From positions 1-30,735 of IMG/VR virus record IMGVR_UViG_3300012017_001267: DNA of 30,735 bases. One strand, 5' to 3'. Under the pieces are notes generated by a model. That model saw only the letters and a program-made list of their open reading frames with translations, did not search any database and had not been told where the DNA came from. This document shows, piece after piece, positions 17,041-24,874 of this stretch. The translations under genes and the position numbers were made by a program. Each line of letters starts with the position of its first letter. The stretch's first letter is position 1. Source of the DNA: a virus.

Positions 17041-18006
17041 ATGGGCGCCTACAAACAATTTTTAACATCTGATATAATCATTACTCCTTTTGAAGTAAAC
17101 AAATCGTTTACTTTTCAAGGAGCATCTGAACTGACAGCATCAAGTGTTTCTATAGATAGATTTTTAGGGCTTAATACAAGTTCTTTATTTAATCCAACTA
17201 TTGACCCTAAAACAGGACAAGTATCAGGATCAACCCAATACCAACGCTTAATATATAATTCAATTAAAGAATTATACTACTCAAATTATTTAAGTTCAAG
17301 TTTAGGATACAGCTATGGAGATCCACTTAATATAGGATATATAGTACCAGGGGCAAATGAAGCCGGAAATGTTTTAGTAGGATCACCATCTTCAACAGGT
17401 CGGTATTTTAATTATAAACAAACAGATTTAACATTTGCTAAATATTTTCCTATAACTTCTAATTCAACTATTGGAGTAATATCTATACCTTCTCGTTTGT
17501 TTGGAAATTATATTCAACCAAACTCATTTATATGGAAGTCAAGCAGCTTTACTATTACGGATGATGGAGAAGGTAATCTAATATCAGGATCAACAATATA
17601 CGGGAATATATTTTATTCTCACGGAATTGCAGTTATAACAAGCGGGTCATCAGCAGACATACTTAATTTTGTAACTTCATCTGCTGTTACTTGCTCATTC
17701 TCATCTTCACTTACAATATACGAAACCCAATATAAGTGCACTATCAGAGATAACGAATTTAATGCTACATTAAACCCGTCTGCTGAGATTGGTGCTACAG
17801 AAACAGTATTAGATGAGAGTTATTTTTATCAACCAAATGGGGGGATTTTAGCAGATAATGTAACTGGTTCATATTTTGCTCCTTATATTACTACAGTAGG
17901 TTTATACGATGAAAATCAAAATTTACTAGCAATAGGTAAACTTGCTCAGCCTTTACCAACTACAGCAACTACTGATACTACAATATTAATAAATATAGAT
18001 AGATAA
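17041..18006 (+). CDS. Virion structural protein, paralogue of preceding gene
   Basis: A 321-aa beta-rich protein ending in YITTVGLYDENQNLLAIGKL and then AQPLP, which matches the end of the 16061 product residue by residue over most of about 25 positions. The central parts differ, so the pair looks like a common virion-docking end with diverged bodies. Start ATG 17041 follows the previous stop by 5 nt; an out-of-frame ATG at 17037 also occurs but opens no gene. Likely role: tail or fibre structural protein. The following gene encodes a possible glycosyltransferase. Confidence 0.6.
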   Translation: MGAYKQFLTSDIIITPFEVNKSFTFQGASELTASSVSIDRFLGLNTSSLFNPTIDPKTGQVSGSTQYQRLIYNSIKELYYSNYLSSSLGYSYGDPLNIGYIVPGANEAGNVLVGSPSSTGRYFNYKQTDLTFAKYFPITSNSTIGVISIPSRLFGNYIQPNSFIWKSSSFTITDDGEGNLISGSTIYGNIFYSHGIAVITSGSSADILNFVTSSAVTCSFSSSLTIYETQYKCTIRDNEFNATLNPSAEIGATETVLDESYFYQPNGGILADNVTGSYFAPYITTVGLYDENQNLLAIGKLAQPLPTTATTDTTILINIDR

Positions 18007-18024
18007 AAATATAAAATTTAAGTT

Positions 18025-18960
18025 ATGAAAGGTTACCATGTTTATACTCAGTCAGAGGAAGGTAAGTACTATGATCCTATAGATGATCTAGTGCTTTTAT
18101 TATCAATAATATCTTGGAAAAAATATTTTGGCCCAATACACTTATATTGTAATCAAAAATATTTAGATCGAATATCTAAATGGGGATTACATTTAGAATA
18201 TAGCAACATAGATACAAATGAATTAGAAAATAATATACCATTTAAAAAATATCTTAATGAGTATTTTGCTTTTTCTAAAATTTATATTACTAAACTACTA
18301 GCAGAAAAAAATGAACCATTCACTATGGTAGATACAGATTTATGGATAAATTCTCCTTTTAGTATTCCTGATGTAGATATGTTATTTAATCATGATGAAG
18401 TAGTTACTAGTCATGAAAATCATTATCCTAATGGATATATATACCCTAAATATTTTTTAAATGAAGATGATGATGACTTAAATATGTTTAATCATGTATC
18501 AAATCCAATAAATGCTTCTATAAATTTTTATATTTCTAATTTCCAAAATCCTATAAACGATTGGTATAATTTTGTTATAAAAGTAATAAATAGAAATAAA
18601 AATATAAAAAATGAAATAGGTAAAAATGCTAAAATGTTATTTATAGAACAACAGGCTTTTCCTAAGTTTTTAGAAAAATACAATATAAATTTTGATTTTA
18701 TATTACATAGTTCTTATATAACTCATGGTGACGGCCTTGTTGGAGATGGAAGAGAATGGGAACCTAACATATATTCTAATTCCCAATTTGCATATGAAGC
18801 TAATCTAGTAAAACACATATGGGGGCTAAAAAGATGTTATGATAACCCATATGTAAGAGAAGCAATTATAGAATTAATAATAAATTCACTCCAATCATAC
18901 TCTCCAAAAATCCATAAAAAATATAATCCATTAATAGAAACAGTAAAAAATCTTATATAA
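18025..18960 (+). CDS. Glycosyltransferase-like protein (GT-A type DxD)
   Basis: A 311-aa protein with a mixed alpha/beta N-terminal half and D103-T104-D105 in FTMVDTDLWIN. That is the place and form of the metal- and sugar-nucleotide-binding DxD in GT-A glycosyltransferases (strand, then DxD, then W). Later aromatic and His-rich stretches (HDEVVTSHENHYPNGYIYP; FIEQQAFPKFLEKYN) fit an acceptor side. There is no signal peptide or membrane span, so it should act in the cytoplasm, on a virion protein, on phage DNA or on a host surface precursor. The position directly after the fibre-like genes favours decoration of virion protein, which is inference. Base composition is extremely AT-rich (21 G+C in 120 bases at 18481-18600). 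Confidence 0.6.
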   Translation: MKGYHVYTQSEEGKYYDPIDDLVLLLSIISWKKYFGPIHLYCNQKYLDRISKWGLHLEYSNIDTNELENNIPFKKYLNEYFAFSKIYITKLLAEKNEPFTMVDTDLWINSPFSIPDVDMLFNHDEVVTSHENHYPNGYIYPKYFLNEDDDDLNMFNHVSNPINASINFYISNFQNPINDWYNFVIKVINRNKNIKNEIGKNAKMLFIEQQAFPKFLEKYNINFDFILHSSYITHGDGLVGDGREWEPNIYSNSQFAYEANLVKHIWGLKRCYDNPYVREAIIELIINSLQSYSPKIHKKYNPLIETVKNLI

Positions 18961-18962
18961 TT

Positions 18963-19406
18963 ATGTGGTTATACAATAATAAAGTTATAGAAACACTAGA
19001 CGATTTTCCTCCCAACATATACGGGTTTATATATATAACTACTCATATACCCAGCGGGATATCGTATATTGGTAAGAAGGTACTGTATCACAACGTAAAA
19101 CGCAAGTTAACACGCAAGGAATTAGCCGAACATCAAGGTGCAGGTCGTAAACCAACCCACCAAACAATCCAAAAGGAAAGCGATTGGAAAACATATTACG
19201 GCTCTGCTAAACCGATTTTAGAAATGTTGAAGGAAGGTAAACAGCAAGAATTCAAACGTGAAATATTAGAGTTAGTTTACAGCAAAAAACTGCTAACATA
19301 CTACGAGTGTAAATATTTATTTATGTACGGAGTACTAGAGAAACCTTTAGAATACTTTAACGATAACATTTTAGGTAAATTTTACAGGAAAGACTTTTTA
19401 TTTTAA
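18963..19406 (+). CDS. GIY-YIG nuclease, SegE-like
   Basis: A 147-aa protein with the GIY-YIG layout: GFIY at residues 21-24, YIGKK at 35-39, a WKTYYGSAKPI segment after about 35 residues, and TYYECKYLF supplying the usual late Glu. These match the small T4 Seg-type endonucleases, which nick or cut DNA and often behave as free-standing homing nucleases. It lies between the fibre/glycosyltransferase genes and a new late unit, starting 2 nt after the upstream stop. Composition is clearly different from its neighbour (50 G+C in 120 bases at 19081-19200), which hints at separate acquisition. It may also be a domesticated repair or recombination nuclease. Confidence 0.75.
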   Translation: MWLYNNKVIETLDDFPPNIYGFIYITTHIPSGISYIGKKVLYHNVKRKLTRKELAEHQGAGRKPTHQTIQKESDWKTYYGSAKPILEMLKEGKQQEFKREILELVYSKKLLTYYECKYLFMYGVLEKPLEYFNDNILGKFYRKDFLF

Positions 19407-19416
19407 TTTCTTTTTG

Positions 19417-19426
19417 TATATTTATA
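19417..19426 (+). promoter_or_regulatory. Late-promoter-like element TATATTTATA
   Basis: Exact element followed by ATAAAATAA, with a T-run and G just before it, in the 33-nt gap upstream of the 840-aa gene (ATG 19440, 13 nt beyond the element). It marks a separate late transcript for the gene pair 19440/21955, which ends at the terminator at 22419. Confidence 0.7.
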
Positions 19427-19439
19427 ATAAAATAAAAGC

Positions 19440-21962
19440 ATGACTTACATTTTAACTGAAGAAGTATTGCGTTTACAGAAGATTGCGGGTATTGAAACTA
19501 AACCCCAAGGATCTACATTAGAAGAAATTTTATTAGAAGCTTATATAGGACTTTATTGTTTACAAAATAATTTATTATTAGAAAATCTTGATGAAGGGAT
19601 AATAGATACTTTAAAATCTAAAATTAAAAAACTTAATTTAAAGCCTACAGTAGGTTTAGTTGCTTCTATGTTAAGAGGTTTAAAGGATACTTTAACAGAT
19701 GAAGGGTACCAAAAAATAATAAATTTAATCCAAGATTATGAGGGATCTAAAAATATATCTCAAATAGCAGATTATATTAATCAAAATCTTGGCGTGTTAA
19801 GTGAAGGTATTTTTGATTTATTTAGAAATAAAAAAACAGGAGATGCTAATGTTTTATCTAAATCTATTCTTTCTACTTTAACTTTTATTATTCTTTTTAA
19901 TTTAGCTTCTAATACCTTTTTTTCTCAAGCTCAAGCTAATGTTGATAAAGTTCCCCCTACTATAGAAAATCCTGAAGGTACAGCTAATTCTTTAGATAAC
20001 ATTAGTGACTCTACTAAAAATATTCTTGATCAAGCAAGTGAAGCTGCCGATGAAATTATAGGGAGTGATACAGGATCTACAGGAGATAATCCAGTAACTA
20101 CTGATAATGATGGAAAAACTATTAAAGTAGGTTTTAATACAGGAGAATTTGAAATTTCAGATGAAGATAAAGTTGCTAAAGAAATAGCTGATGATATTAT
20201 AAAACAAGCCAAAGATAAAAAGATCAAGAATGTAAAATTAGGTATAAAAGGTCTAATATCAAATACACCCGGAGCAGGAGATGATGATCCTGATGGCCCA
20301 GGTAAAAATGGATTAGGTGAAAAACGTTTAGAAGCTGGTAAAAATATAGTTAAAAAGGTAAATGATATAATTAAAAAAACGTTTCCTGGGTCCGAGATTA
20401 GTATTGAAGATGAAGGCACCAATGTAAATGATCCTGGGGCAGAAGTAGAAGTAGATTCTAAAGAAGCAAAAGATAATCAAGCGGTATCTTTTACTGTCTT
20501 AGATATGGAAACAGAAACAACAATAGATTCACCAGATGCTGCTTTAACTTATTTTAGAAGCCCTAAAGCTTTACAACCTGATGGAAATAAGTATTATACT
20601 ATATTAGGTTATTTTCTACCATTAATTACAAATAATAAACAACCTTCAAAAGAATTTATGGAAATTCTTGATATGAAAGAAGGAGATATTATTAATGATA
20701 GTTTTATTAATAAAAAACTTAGTAAACTTCCTAAACAATACCCATTAGATAGTCCTAAAGCTAAAGAAGCAGGAAAGGTAATACGAATATTATCTTGGGC
20801 CCAAAAAGTTAAAAAAAATCCCAAATCTATTGGAGAATTTTTTAAGAGTTTAGATCCAAAAATTAATATTCCTTGGGAAAAACGTGTACTTACTAAACCT
20901 GGTGAGAGAGGTAAAGCAGCATTTACTGCAGGATCAGGAATTACTCAAACCCCTGTTCCTAGTTCTCAAGCTCAAGATATATTACGAGGAGTAGGAGCTA
21001 CCGGTAGCCCAGATTTAGCTGAAATAAAATTATTTAACATATATAAAAACTTACTTTTAGAGGCAACAATAACAACCTGGAAAGAACTTCCTGATTATGA
21101 TGAAACTTCTGCTAAGAATAATTTAGGAGAATTAGTTCCTTTGTATGTTTATACTTGGGATGTTAATGGTATGGAAGCAATACAATATATATCTGGGATA
21201 GGTGATGATGGTTCTATAAATAAAGATAATCCTTATAAATCAAGTTGGGAAAAATTTGATACTAAATATCCTGTTCTTTGGAAGAAAGCAACAAATGATT
21301 TGGAATATCTTAAAAATAATAAAAAACCAAATAAATCTTCTAAATCAGATAAACCTACCCAACCCAGTGATGCCACTAAACCAGGCACATCTACTAAACC
21401 AAATTCCCCTACATCTTTTGATACTAAACAAGGTACAACAAAAAATCTTTCAGATATTAATAGAATAATTAAATCTATTAATAGTAATCAAACATTAAAA
21501 ACTTCTTTAAATAAAATAGATACAGTTCAAGAATTTAAAGAATTAGTTTTAGCTATGTTATTAGATCTCCCATTTTATAAAGAAAAACAAACTCAATTAA
21601 AGACTATACTTAATAAAATTAAAGCTCGCGTCCAACCTAGAGAAAAAGGAAAATTTGTTAAAGTTGTAGAAGCCTCTACATTACCTGATGTAGTTAAAAC
21701 CCAAAAAATAATAGATACTTATACCCAACTACAGGGTATATTACCTCAAATAAATTCTGAAGAAGAAGCAATTCAAATAATTATAAGAGCTATTATTCCT
21801 TTCCTAAATCCTAGAATAAAAGATTCAAAAATATTAGTACAAGCTATTACTAGGGCACAAGCTGAATTTGATAAGCAGTTAAAATCGTCTAATGACATAG
21901 ATATAAAAGAACTTTTTGTAAAGATACTCAAAGAATATCTTAATAATATAAAACATGGATAA
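19440..21962 (+). CDS. Large tagged protein with membrane segment and OmpA-like region
   Basis: An 840-aa protein. Residues 5-18 (LTEEVLRLQKIAGI) form the SEE..R.QK.AG-type leader also seen at 24150 and 24508. L-x-E-A occurs at 31-34 and at 539-542, L-x-E-G at 120-123. A hydrophobic segment at about 142-158 is a probable membrane span. Residues about 226-355 resemble an OmpA-like peptidoglycan-binding fold (VGFNTGEFEI; VKLGIKGLIS; NGLGEKRLEAGKNIVKK), although the canonical T-D-x-x-G is not evident. A Lys/Pro/Ser/Thr-rich linker lies at about 620-670. Nothing suggests an enzyme. It could be an internal virion protein released on entry, or a late membrane-associated protein. Function is inferred only. 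Confidence 0.6.
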   Translation: MTYILTEEVLRLQKIAGIETKPQGSTLEEILLEAYIGLYCLQNNLLLENLDEGIIDTLKSKIKKLNLKPTVGLVASMLRGLKDTLTDEGYQKIINLIQDYEGSKNISQIADYINQNLGVLSEGIFDLFRNKKTGDANVLSKSILSTLTFIILFNLASNTFFSQAQANVDKVPPTIENPEGTANSLDNISDSTKNILDQASEAADEIIGSDTGSTGDNPVTTDNDGKTIKVGFNTGEFEISDEDKVAKEIADDIIKQAKDKKIKNVKLGIKGLISNTPGAGDDDPDGPGKNGLGEKRLEAGKNIVKKVNDIIKKTFPGSEISIEDEGTNVNDPGAEVEVDSKEAKDNQAVSFTVLDMETETTIDSPDAALTYFRSPKALQPDGNKYYTILGYFLPLITNNKQPSKEFMEILDMKEGDIINDSFINKKLSKLPKQYPLDSPKAKEAGKVIRILSWAQKVKKNPKSIGEFFKSLDPKINIPWEKRVLTKPGERGKAAFTAGSGITQTPVPSSQAQDILRGVGATGSPDLAEIKLFNIYKNLLLEATITTWKELPDYDETSAKNNLGELVPLYVYTWDVNGMEAIQYISGIGDDGSINKDNPYKSSWEKFDTKYPVLWKKATNDLEYLKNNKKPNKSSKSDKPTQPSDATKPGTSTKPNSPTSFDTKQGTTKNLSDINRIIKSINSNQTLKTSLNKIDTVQEFKELVLAMLLDLPFYKEKQTQLKTILNKIKARVQPREKGKFVKVVEASTLPDVVKTQKIIDTYTQLQGILPQINSEEEAIQIIIRAIIPFLNPRIKDSKILVQAITRAQAEFDKQLKSSNDIDIKELFVKILKEYLNNIKHG

Positions 21963-22398
21963 TTTTAATTTAAAAAAATTCTTAGTAGAAAATAAATTAA
22001 CTAAAAATAGTCAATTAAATGAATCGTATGTGGATCCGGAAACTACAAAAACTTTTAAAGAACTAGGTATATTTACATGGGATGATGTAACTAGTTTTAT
22101 GGAAAATGAACCTATTATAAAAAAGTTTTTACCAAATATTGCAAATATAGGCTTAAGAACTTCTGGCAGACATTTCACAATTAAAAGAATAACAGAAAAA
22201 GCATTGATTGTTGAGTATGGGTATACTCAATTTGCTAGGGGTAAGTCTGGTCAAACCGGTGTTATCCCAAAATCAGTAATGACAATAAATCCAACTATGT
22301 CAAGGGTTGTTTATATGAACGGTGAGTATGCTAATGCAAGAATATTTGTTGAGGTGGCAGATTGGTTTGAGAAAAAAAATTATGAAATGTTTAATTAA
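21955..22398 (+). CDS. Tagged hypothetical protein, partner of the 840-aa protein
   Basis: A 147-aa protein whose first ~23 residues (DNFNLKKFLVENKLTKNSQL, then NE) form a charged helix ending in L-N-E, the same ending as the leaders at 24150 and 24508. The rest is a compact alpha/beta domain (FTWDDVTSFMENEPIIKKFL; TSGRHFTIKRITEKALIVEY). No catalytic motif is recognised. It overlaps the 840-aa gene by 8 nt and is followed by a terminator, so the two genes form one late unit and their products may act together. Confidence 0.65.
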   Translation: MDNFNLKKFLVENKLTKNSQLNESYVDPETTKTFKELGIFTWDDVTSFMENEPIIKKFLPNIANIGLRTSGRHFTIKRITEKALIVEYGYTQFARGKSGQTGVIPKSVMTINPTMSRVVYMNGEYANARIFVEVADWFEKKNYEMFN

Positions 22399-22418
22399 TT
22401 AATAAAATCACTTAAAGT

Positions 22419-22447
22419 AAAGCTTGGTTTTCCAAGCTTTCTTTTTT
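22419..22447 (+). terminator. Rho-independent terminator
   Basis: A perfect 9-bp stem AAAGCTTGG/CCAAGCTTT with a TTTT loop (22419-22427, 22432-22440), followed by C and six Ts. It closes the 19440-22398 unit. The stem core GCTTGG/CCAAGC is the same as in the terminator at 24825. Confidence 0.85.
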
Positions 22448-22453
22448 ATATTA

Positions 22454-23392
22454 ATGGTTATGGTAAATCAAACTCTAGTTGCACTAGTAAACTCTGTACT
22501 TGGTACTGGAAAGCTTACTGCTAGGGGCAATGCTGCTTATACTTGCCCTTTTTGCAAACACACCAAACCAAAACTTGAAATAAACTTTGATGAAGAATCA
22601 AAGAGCTATGAGAGTTGGCATTGTTGGGTTTGCGATAAGAAAGGTAAAAAGATACACCAAATGTTTAAGCTCATTGGTGTACCAGGAGAAAAACTTATAG
22701 AACTTAAATCTATAGTTAAAACATATTTTGCTATAGATGTTCCTAAACAAGAAGAAAAAGTAGAGCTACCAAAAGAATTTAAATCGCTACTTGACATCAC
22801 ACAACACGACATTATAGGAAGACATGCTTTAGCTTACCTCAAATCTAGAGGTATTACAAAAGACGATATTGTTAAGTACAATATGGGATATTGCGAAAAG
22901 GGAAGATATGCTAATCACATTATTATCCCATCCTACGATGCAAACGGCAATTTGAATTATTTTACTGCTAGAACATTCAACCAATCCAGCACTGTAAAAT
23001 ATAAAAACCCATCTACATCTCGCAACATAATACCATTTGAAATATTTATAAACTGGAATGTGCCTGTTATATTATGTGAAGGCCCGTTTGATGCTCTAGC
23101 AATTAAACGAAACGCAATACCATTACTTGGTAAAACAATACAATCTAGTTTAATGAAAAAACTTGTTACATCAGCTGTAGAAAAAATATATATAGCGTTA
23201 GACAAAGATGCACAAAAACAAGCATTAAACTTTTGCGAAAACTTGATAAAAGAAGGAAAAGAAGTATATCTTGTAGATTTACAAGACAAAGATCCTGCAG
23301 ACATGGGATTTAAAAATTTTACCCATCTTATTCAGGAAACTTATCCTTTAACATTCTCTGATCTTTTAGAGAAAAAACTCCAACTAATATGA
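22454..23392 (+). CDS. DNA primase, gp61/DnaG-like (zinc finger + Toprim)
   Basis: Start taken at ATG 22454 (ATG 22460 is also possible), since anything upstream lies in the terminator. The 312-aa product has an N-terminal zinc-binding site C31-x2-C34 (CPFC) with C57-x2-C60 (CWVC), then a Toprim domain: E209 in ILCEGPFDALAI, D250-x-D252 in IALDKDAQ, and a following DPAD. This is the arrangement of T4 gp61 and DnaG primases, which make RNA primers for lagging-strand synthesis with a DnaB-type helicase (not in this window). The gene heads a block bounded by two terminators and overlaps the nuclease gene by 4 nt. No late-type element precedes it, consistent with an early or middle class. Confidence 0.88.
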   Translation: MVMVNQTLVALVNSVLGTGKLTARGNAAYTCPFCKHTKPKLEINFDEESKSYESWHCWVCDKKGKKIHQMFKLIGVPGEKLIELKSIVKTYFAIDVPKQEEKVELPKEFKSLLDITQHDIIGRHALAYLKSRGITKDDIVKYNMGYCEKGRYANHIIIPSYDANGNLNYFTARTFNQSSTVKYKNPSTSRNIIPFEIFINWNVPVILCEGPFDALAIKRNAIPLLGKTIQSSLMKKLVTSAVEKIYIALDKDAQKQALNFCENLIKEGKEVYLVDLQDKDPADMGFKNFTHLIQETYPLTFSDLLEKKLQLI

Positions 23393-24153
23393 TACTAAAA
23401 CACTCGTATGACAGGATACTAGAAATATCCGATGACCATAAGCAAATTACAATGCCCGATTCCCGTTACTATAGACGTAACGGAGAATATTATCCATCTA
23501 TCACTTATGTGTTACAATATTACCCAAAGGGTAAATATTTTGAAAATTGGCTTAAACAAGTAGGATATGCTTCAGAATATATAGTTAAAAAAGCATCCGA
23601 AGAAGGTACTCAAGTACACAATTTAGTTGAAAAATATCTAAACGGAGAAGAATTAAACTATCTATCCAAAAATGGAGATCCAATGTATGCTCCTGATGTT
23701 TGGCAAATGTTTTTACGATTTACAGAGTTTTGGGAAACATATAATCCTAAACTCATCGAAACCGAAGTTCATTTATTTTCAGATGAACTTAAAGTAGCAG
23801 GAACATGCGATTTGATTTGTGAAATAGATGGTAAATTATGGTTATTAGACGTTAAAACATCAAATCATATGCAAACCACCTACGAACTACAAACCGCAGT
23901 TTATGGTAAATGTTACGAAGAATGTTTTGGTAAAACTATAGAAAACTATGGAATACTGTGGTTAAAATCATCAAAACGCAAAGCTAACAAAGAAAAAATG
24001 CAAGGGAAGGGATGGGAAATAGTTACATCAGAAAGATCGCAGAGTGAGAATCTCCACATATTTATGATGGTAAAACAATTGTTTGATTTGGAGAACCCAA
24101 ACGCGGAACCACAATTTGAACAATTTAAAACTATTGTAAAAAGAACAACATGA
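23389..24153 (+). CDS. PD-(D/E)XK exonuclease (RecB/Cas4-like fold)
   Basis: A 254-aa protein with all motifs of the PD-(D/E)XK superfamily in order: H77 in GTQVHNLVEKYL, E124/E126 in LIETEVHLF, D141 in GTCDLI, D154-V-K156 in LWLLDVKTSN, and the Q168-x3-Y172 motif in LQTAVYG. No four-cysteine iron-sulfur cluster is visible, so it is RecB-like rather than a full Cas4 or AddB type. In phages such enzymes degrade DNA ends during recombination or recycle host DNA. Overlap with the primase gene by 4 nt (ATGA) places it in replication/recombination. A role as a single-strand exonuclease or a T4 gp46/47 substitute is inference. Confidence 0.88.
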   Translation: MILKHSYDRILEISDDHKQITMPDSRYYRRNGEYYPSITYVLQYYPKGKYFENWLKQVGYASEYIVKKASEEGTQVHNLVEKYLNGEELNYLSKNGDPMYAPDVWQMFLRFTEFWETYNPKLIETEVHLFSDELKVAGTCDLICEIDGKLWLLDVKTSNHMQTTYELQTAVYGKCYEECFGKTIENYGILWLKSSKRKANKEKMQGKGWEIVTSERSQSENLHIFMMVKQLFDLENPNAEPQFEQFKTIVKRTT

Positions 24154-24203
24154 AAAAACAAATCCTATCCGAAGAATTTCAACGCATGCAAAAGCTTGCT
24201 GGT
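24150..24203 (+). repeat. Leader-coding direct repeat, copy 1
   Basis: The 54 bases coding for the first 18 residues of the 24150 product match 24508-24561 at 49 of 54 positions, with the start codons aligned. Downstream sequence diverges within a few codons. This is a duplicated leader rather than a duplicated gene. Confidence 0.85.
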
Positions 24204-24506
24204 ATTATTACTGAATCACAGTTAAATGAAAATGAAGAGGTTAATTTATTGCAATTTATTAAAGCTAATAAAAACGAAATAGCTAAAAAACTAAAAGCAA
24301 TTCGTTTAGAAGATATTGAAAAAGATGATATGGGTGATATTGGAGCATTAGCAATATATGACGATGATGGTGATGAAATGGAAAGCGGAATATCATTTAG
24401 ATATGCTAAAGATGGAACCAAAAATTTTACAGGTGAAGATGGTGCTAAACCTAGGCCAATAAATGTGGCAGGAGAAAAATTAATGTATATTGAATATAAT
24501 ATTTAA
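24150..24506 (+). CDS. Small protein with EF-x-RMQKLAG leader (A)
   Basis: A 118-aa protein starting MKKQILSEEFQRMQKLAGI and then ITESQLNE. The leader is almost identical to that of the next gene and related to those at 19440 and at the C-terminus of the 28930 product. The body is acidic (about half of residues 60-90 are D/E/G) and ends in alpha/beta sequence (INVAGEKLMYIEYNI). No enzyme motif is seen. It overlaps the nuclease gene by 4 nt, so it is translated with replication genes. If the leader is a head-sorting tag, the body would be cargo. Function unknown. Confidence 0.65.
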   Translation: MKKQILSEEFQRMQKLAGIITESQLNENEEVNLLQFIKANKNEIAKKLKAIRLEDIEKDDMGDIGALAIYDDDGDEMESGISFRYAKDGTKNFTGEDGAKPRPINVAGEKLMYIEYNI

Positions 24507-24507
24507 C

Positions 24508-24561
24508 ATGAAAAAACAATTAATATCCGAAGAATTTAAACGCATGCAGAAGCTTGCTGGT
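24508..24561 (+). repeat. Leader-coding direct repeat, copy 2
   Basis: Second copy of the 54-base leader repeat, identical to copy 1 at 49 of 54 positions. The five differences fall in codons 5, 6, 11 and 14; that in codon 14 is synonymous. Confidence 0.85.
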
Positions 24562-24798
24562 TTTCAATTAAACGAAAACGAGCAAATGTTTGAGGCTAAA
24601 GAAGATCTATTCAACAAATATAAATCCAAAATCGAAACACTTCGTGATGAATTTATTGCCGATTTAAAATCGAATTTAAAAGATCTTAAAAAATTATCTA
24701 AAGAAGATAAAACCAAATTATCTCAAATGGTTCGTAATCTTACGGGAGCTGTAGATGATGCGTTGAGTGAGGGTAAGAAAATAGAAGATACCGAATAA
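24508..24798 (+). CDS. Small protein with EF-x-RMQKLAG leader (B)
   Basis: Start at ATG 24508, 1 nt after the previous stop; an in-frame upstream ATG at 24490 lies inside the preceding gene and would break the leader match. The 96-aa product begins MKKQLISEEFKRMQKLAGF and QLNENE. The leader matches copy A, except that four residues before QLNE are missing here. The rest is a charged helical domain (KYKSKIETLRDEFIADLKSN; TKLSQMVRNLTGAVDDALSE) unlike copy A. The gene is last before a terminator. The leader-plus-unrelated-body pattern supports a modular tag. Function unknown. Confidence 0.65.
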   Translation: MKKQLISEEFKRMQKLAGFQLNENEQMFEAKEDLFNKYKSKIETLRDEFIADLKSNLKDLKKLSKEDKTKLSQMVRNLTGAVDDALSEGKKIEDTE

Positions 24799-24824
24799 TC
24801 TAAAAAGTACATATAATAATTCAG

Positions 24825-24850
24825 AAGGCTTGGGTATCCAAGCCTTTTTT
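24825..24850 (+). terminator. Rho-independent terminator
   Basis: A perfect 9-bp stem AAGGCTTGG/CCAAGCCTT (24825-24833, 24838-24846) with a GTAT loop, and a further TTTT. It ends the primase-nuclease unit and lies immediately before a late-promoter-like element, so one unit stops where the next begins. It shares its stem core with the terminator at 22419. Confidence 0.85.
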
Positions 24851-24852
24851 CA

Positions 24853-24862
24853 TATATTTATA
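24853..24862 (+). promoter_or_regulatory. Late-promoter-like element TATATTTATA
   Basis: Exact element followed by ACAAAAT, two bases after the terminator T-run and 12 nt before ATG 24875. It decides the start of the kinase gene: an upstream frame-open TTG at 24830 lies inside the terminator hairpin and is therefore unlikely. Confidence 0.7.
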
Positions 24863-24874
24863 ACAAAATCTGCT

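Noticed and set aside
20030-20422. Minus-strand open frame opposite the 840-aa gene
   Set aside because: Composition reflects the antisense of Lys/Asp/Gly-rich codons; no independent support.
21256-21468. + strand open frame rich in Asn/Leu/Gln inside the 840-aa gene
   Set aside because: Alternative-frame reading of the low-complexity Lys/Pro/Ser/Thr linker; no start context.
23041-23050. AATATTTATA inside the primase gene as a promoter
   Set aside because: Coding context, with no gene start within the following 300 nt.
23389-24153. Cas4 nuclease as part of a phage CRISPR-like system
   Set aside because: The four cysteines of the Cas4 iron-sulfur cluster are not evident and no Cas genes or arrays are nearby; a RecB-like exonuclease fits better.
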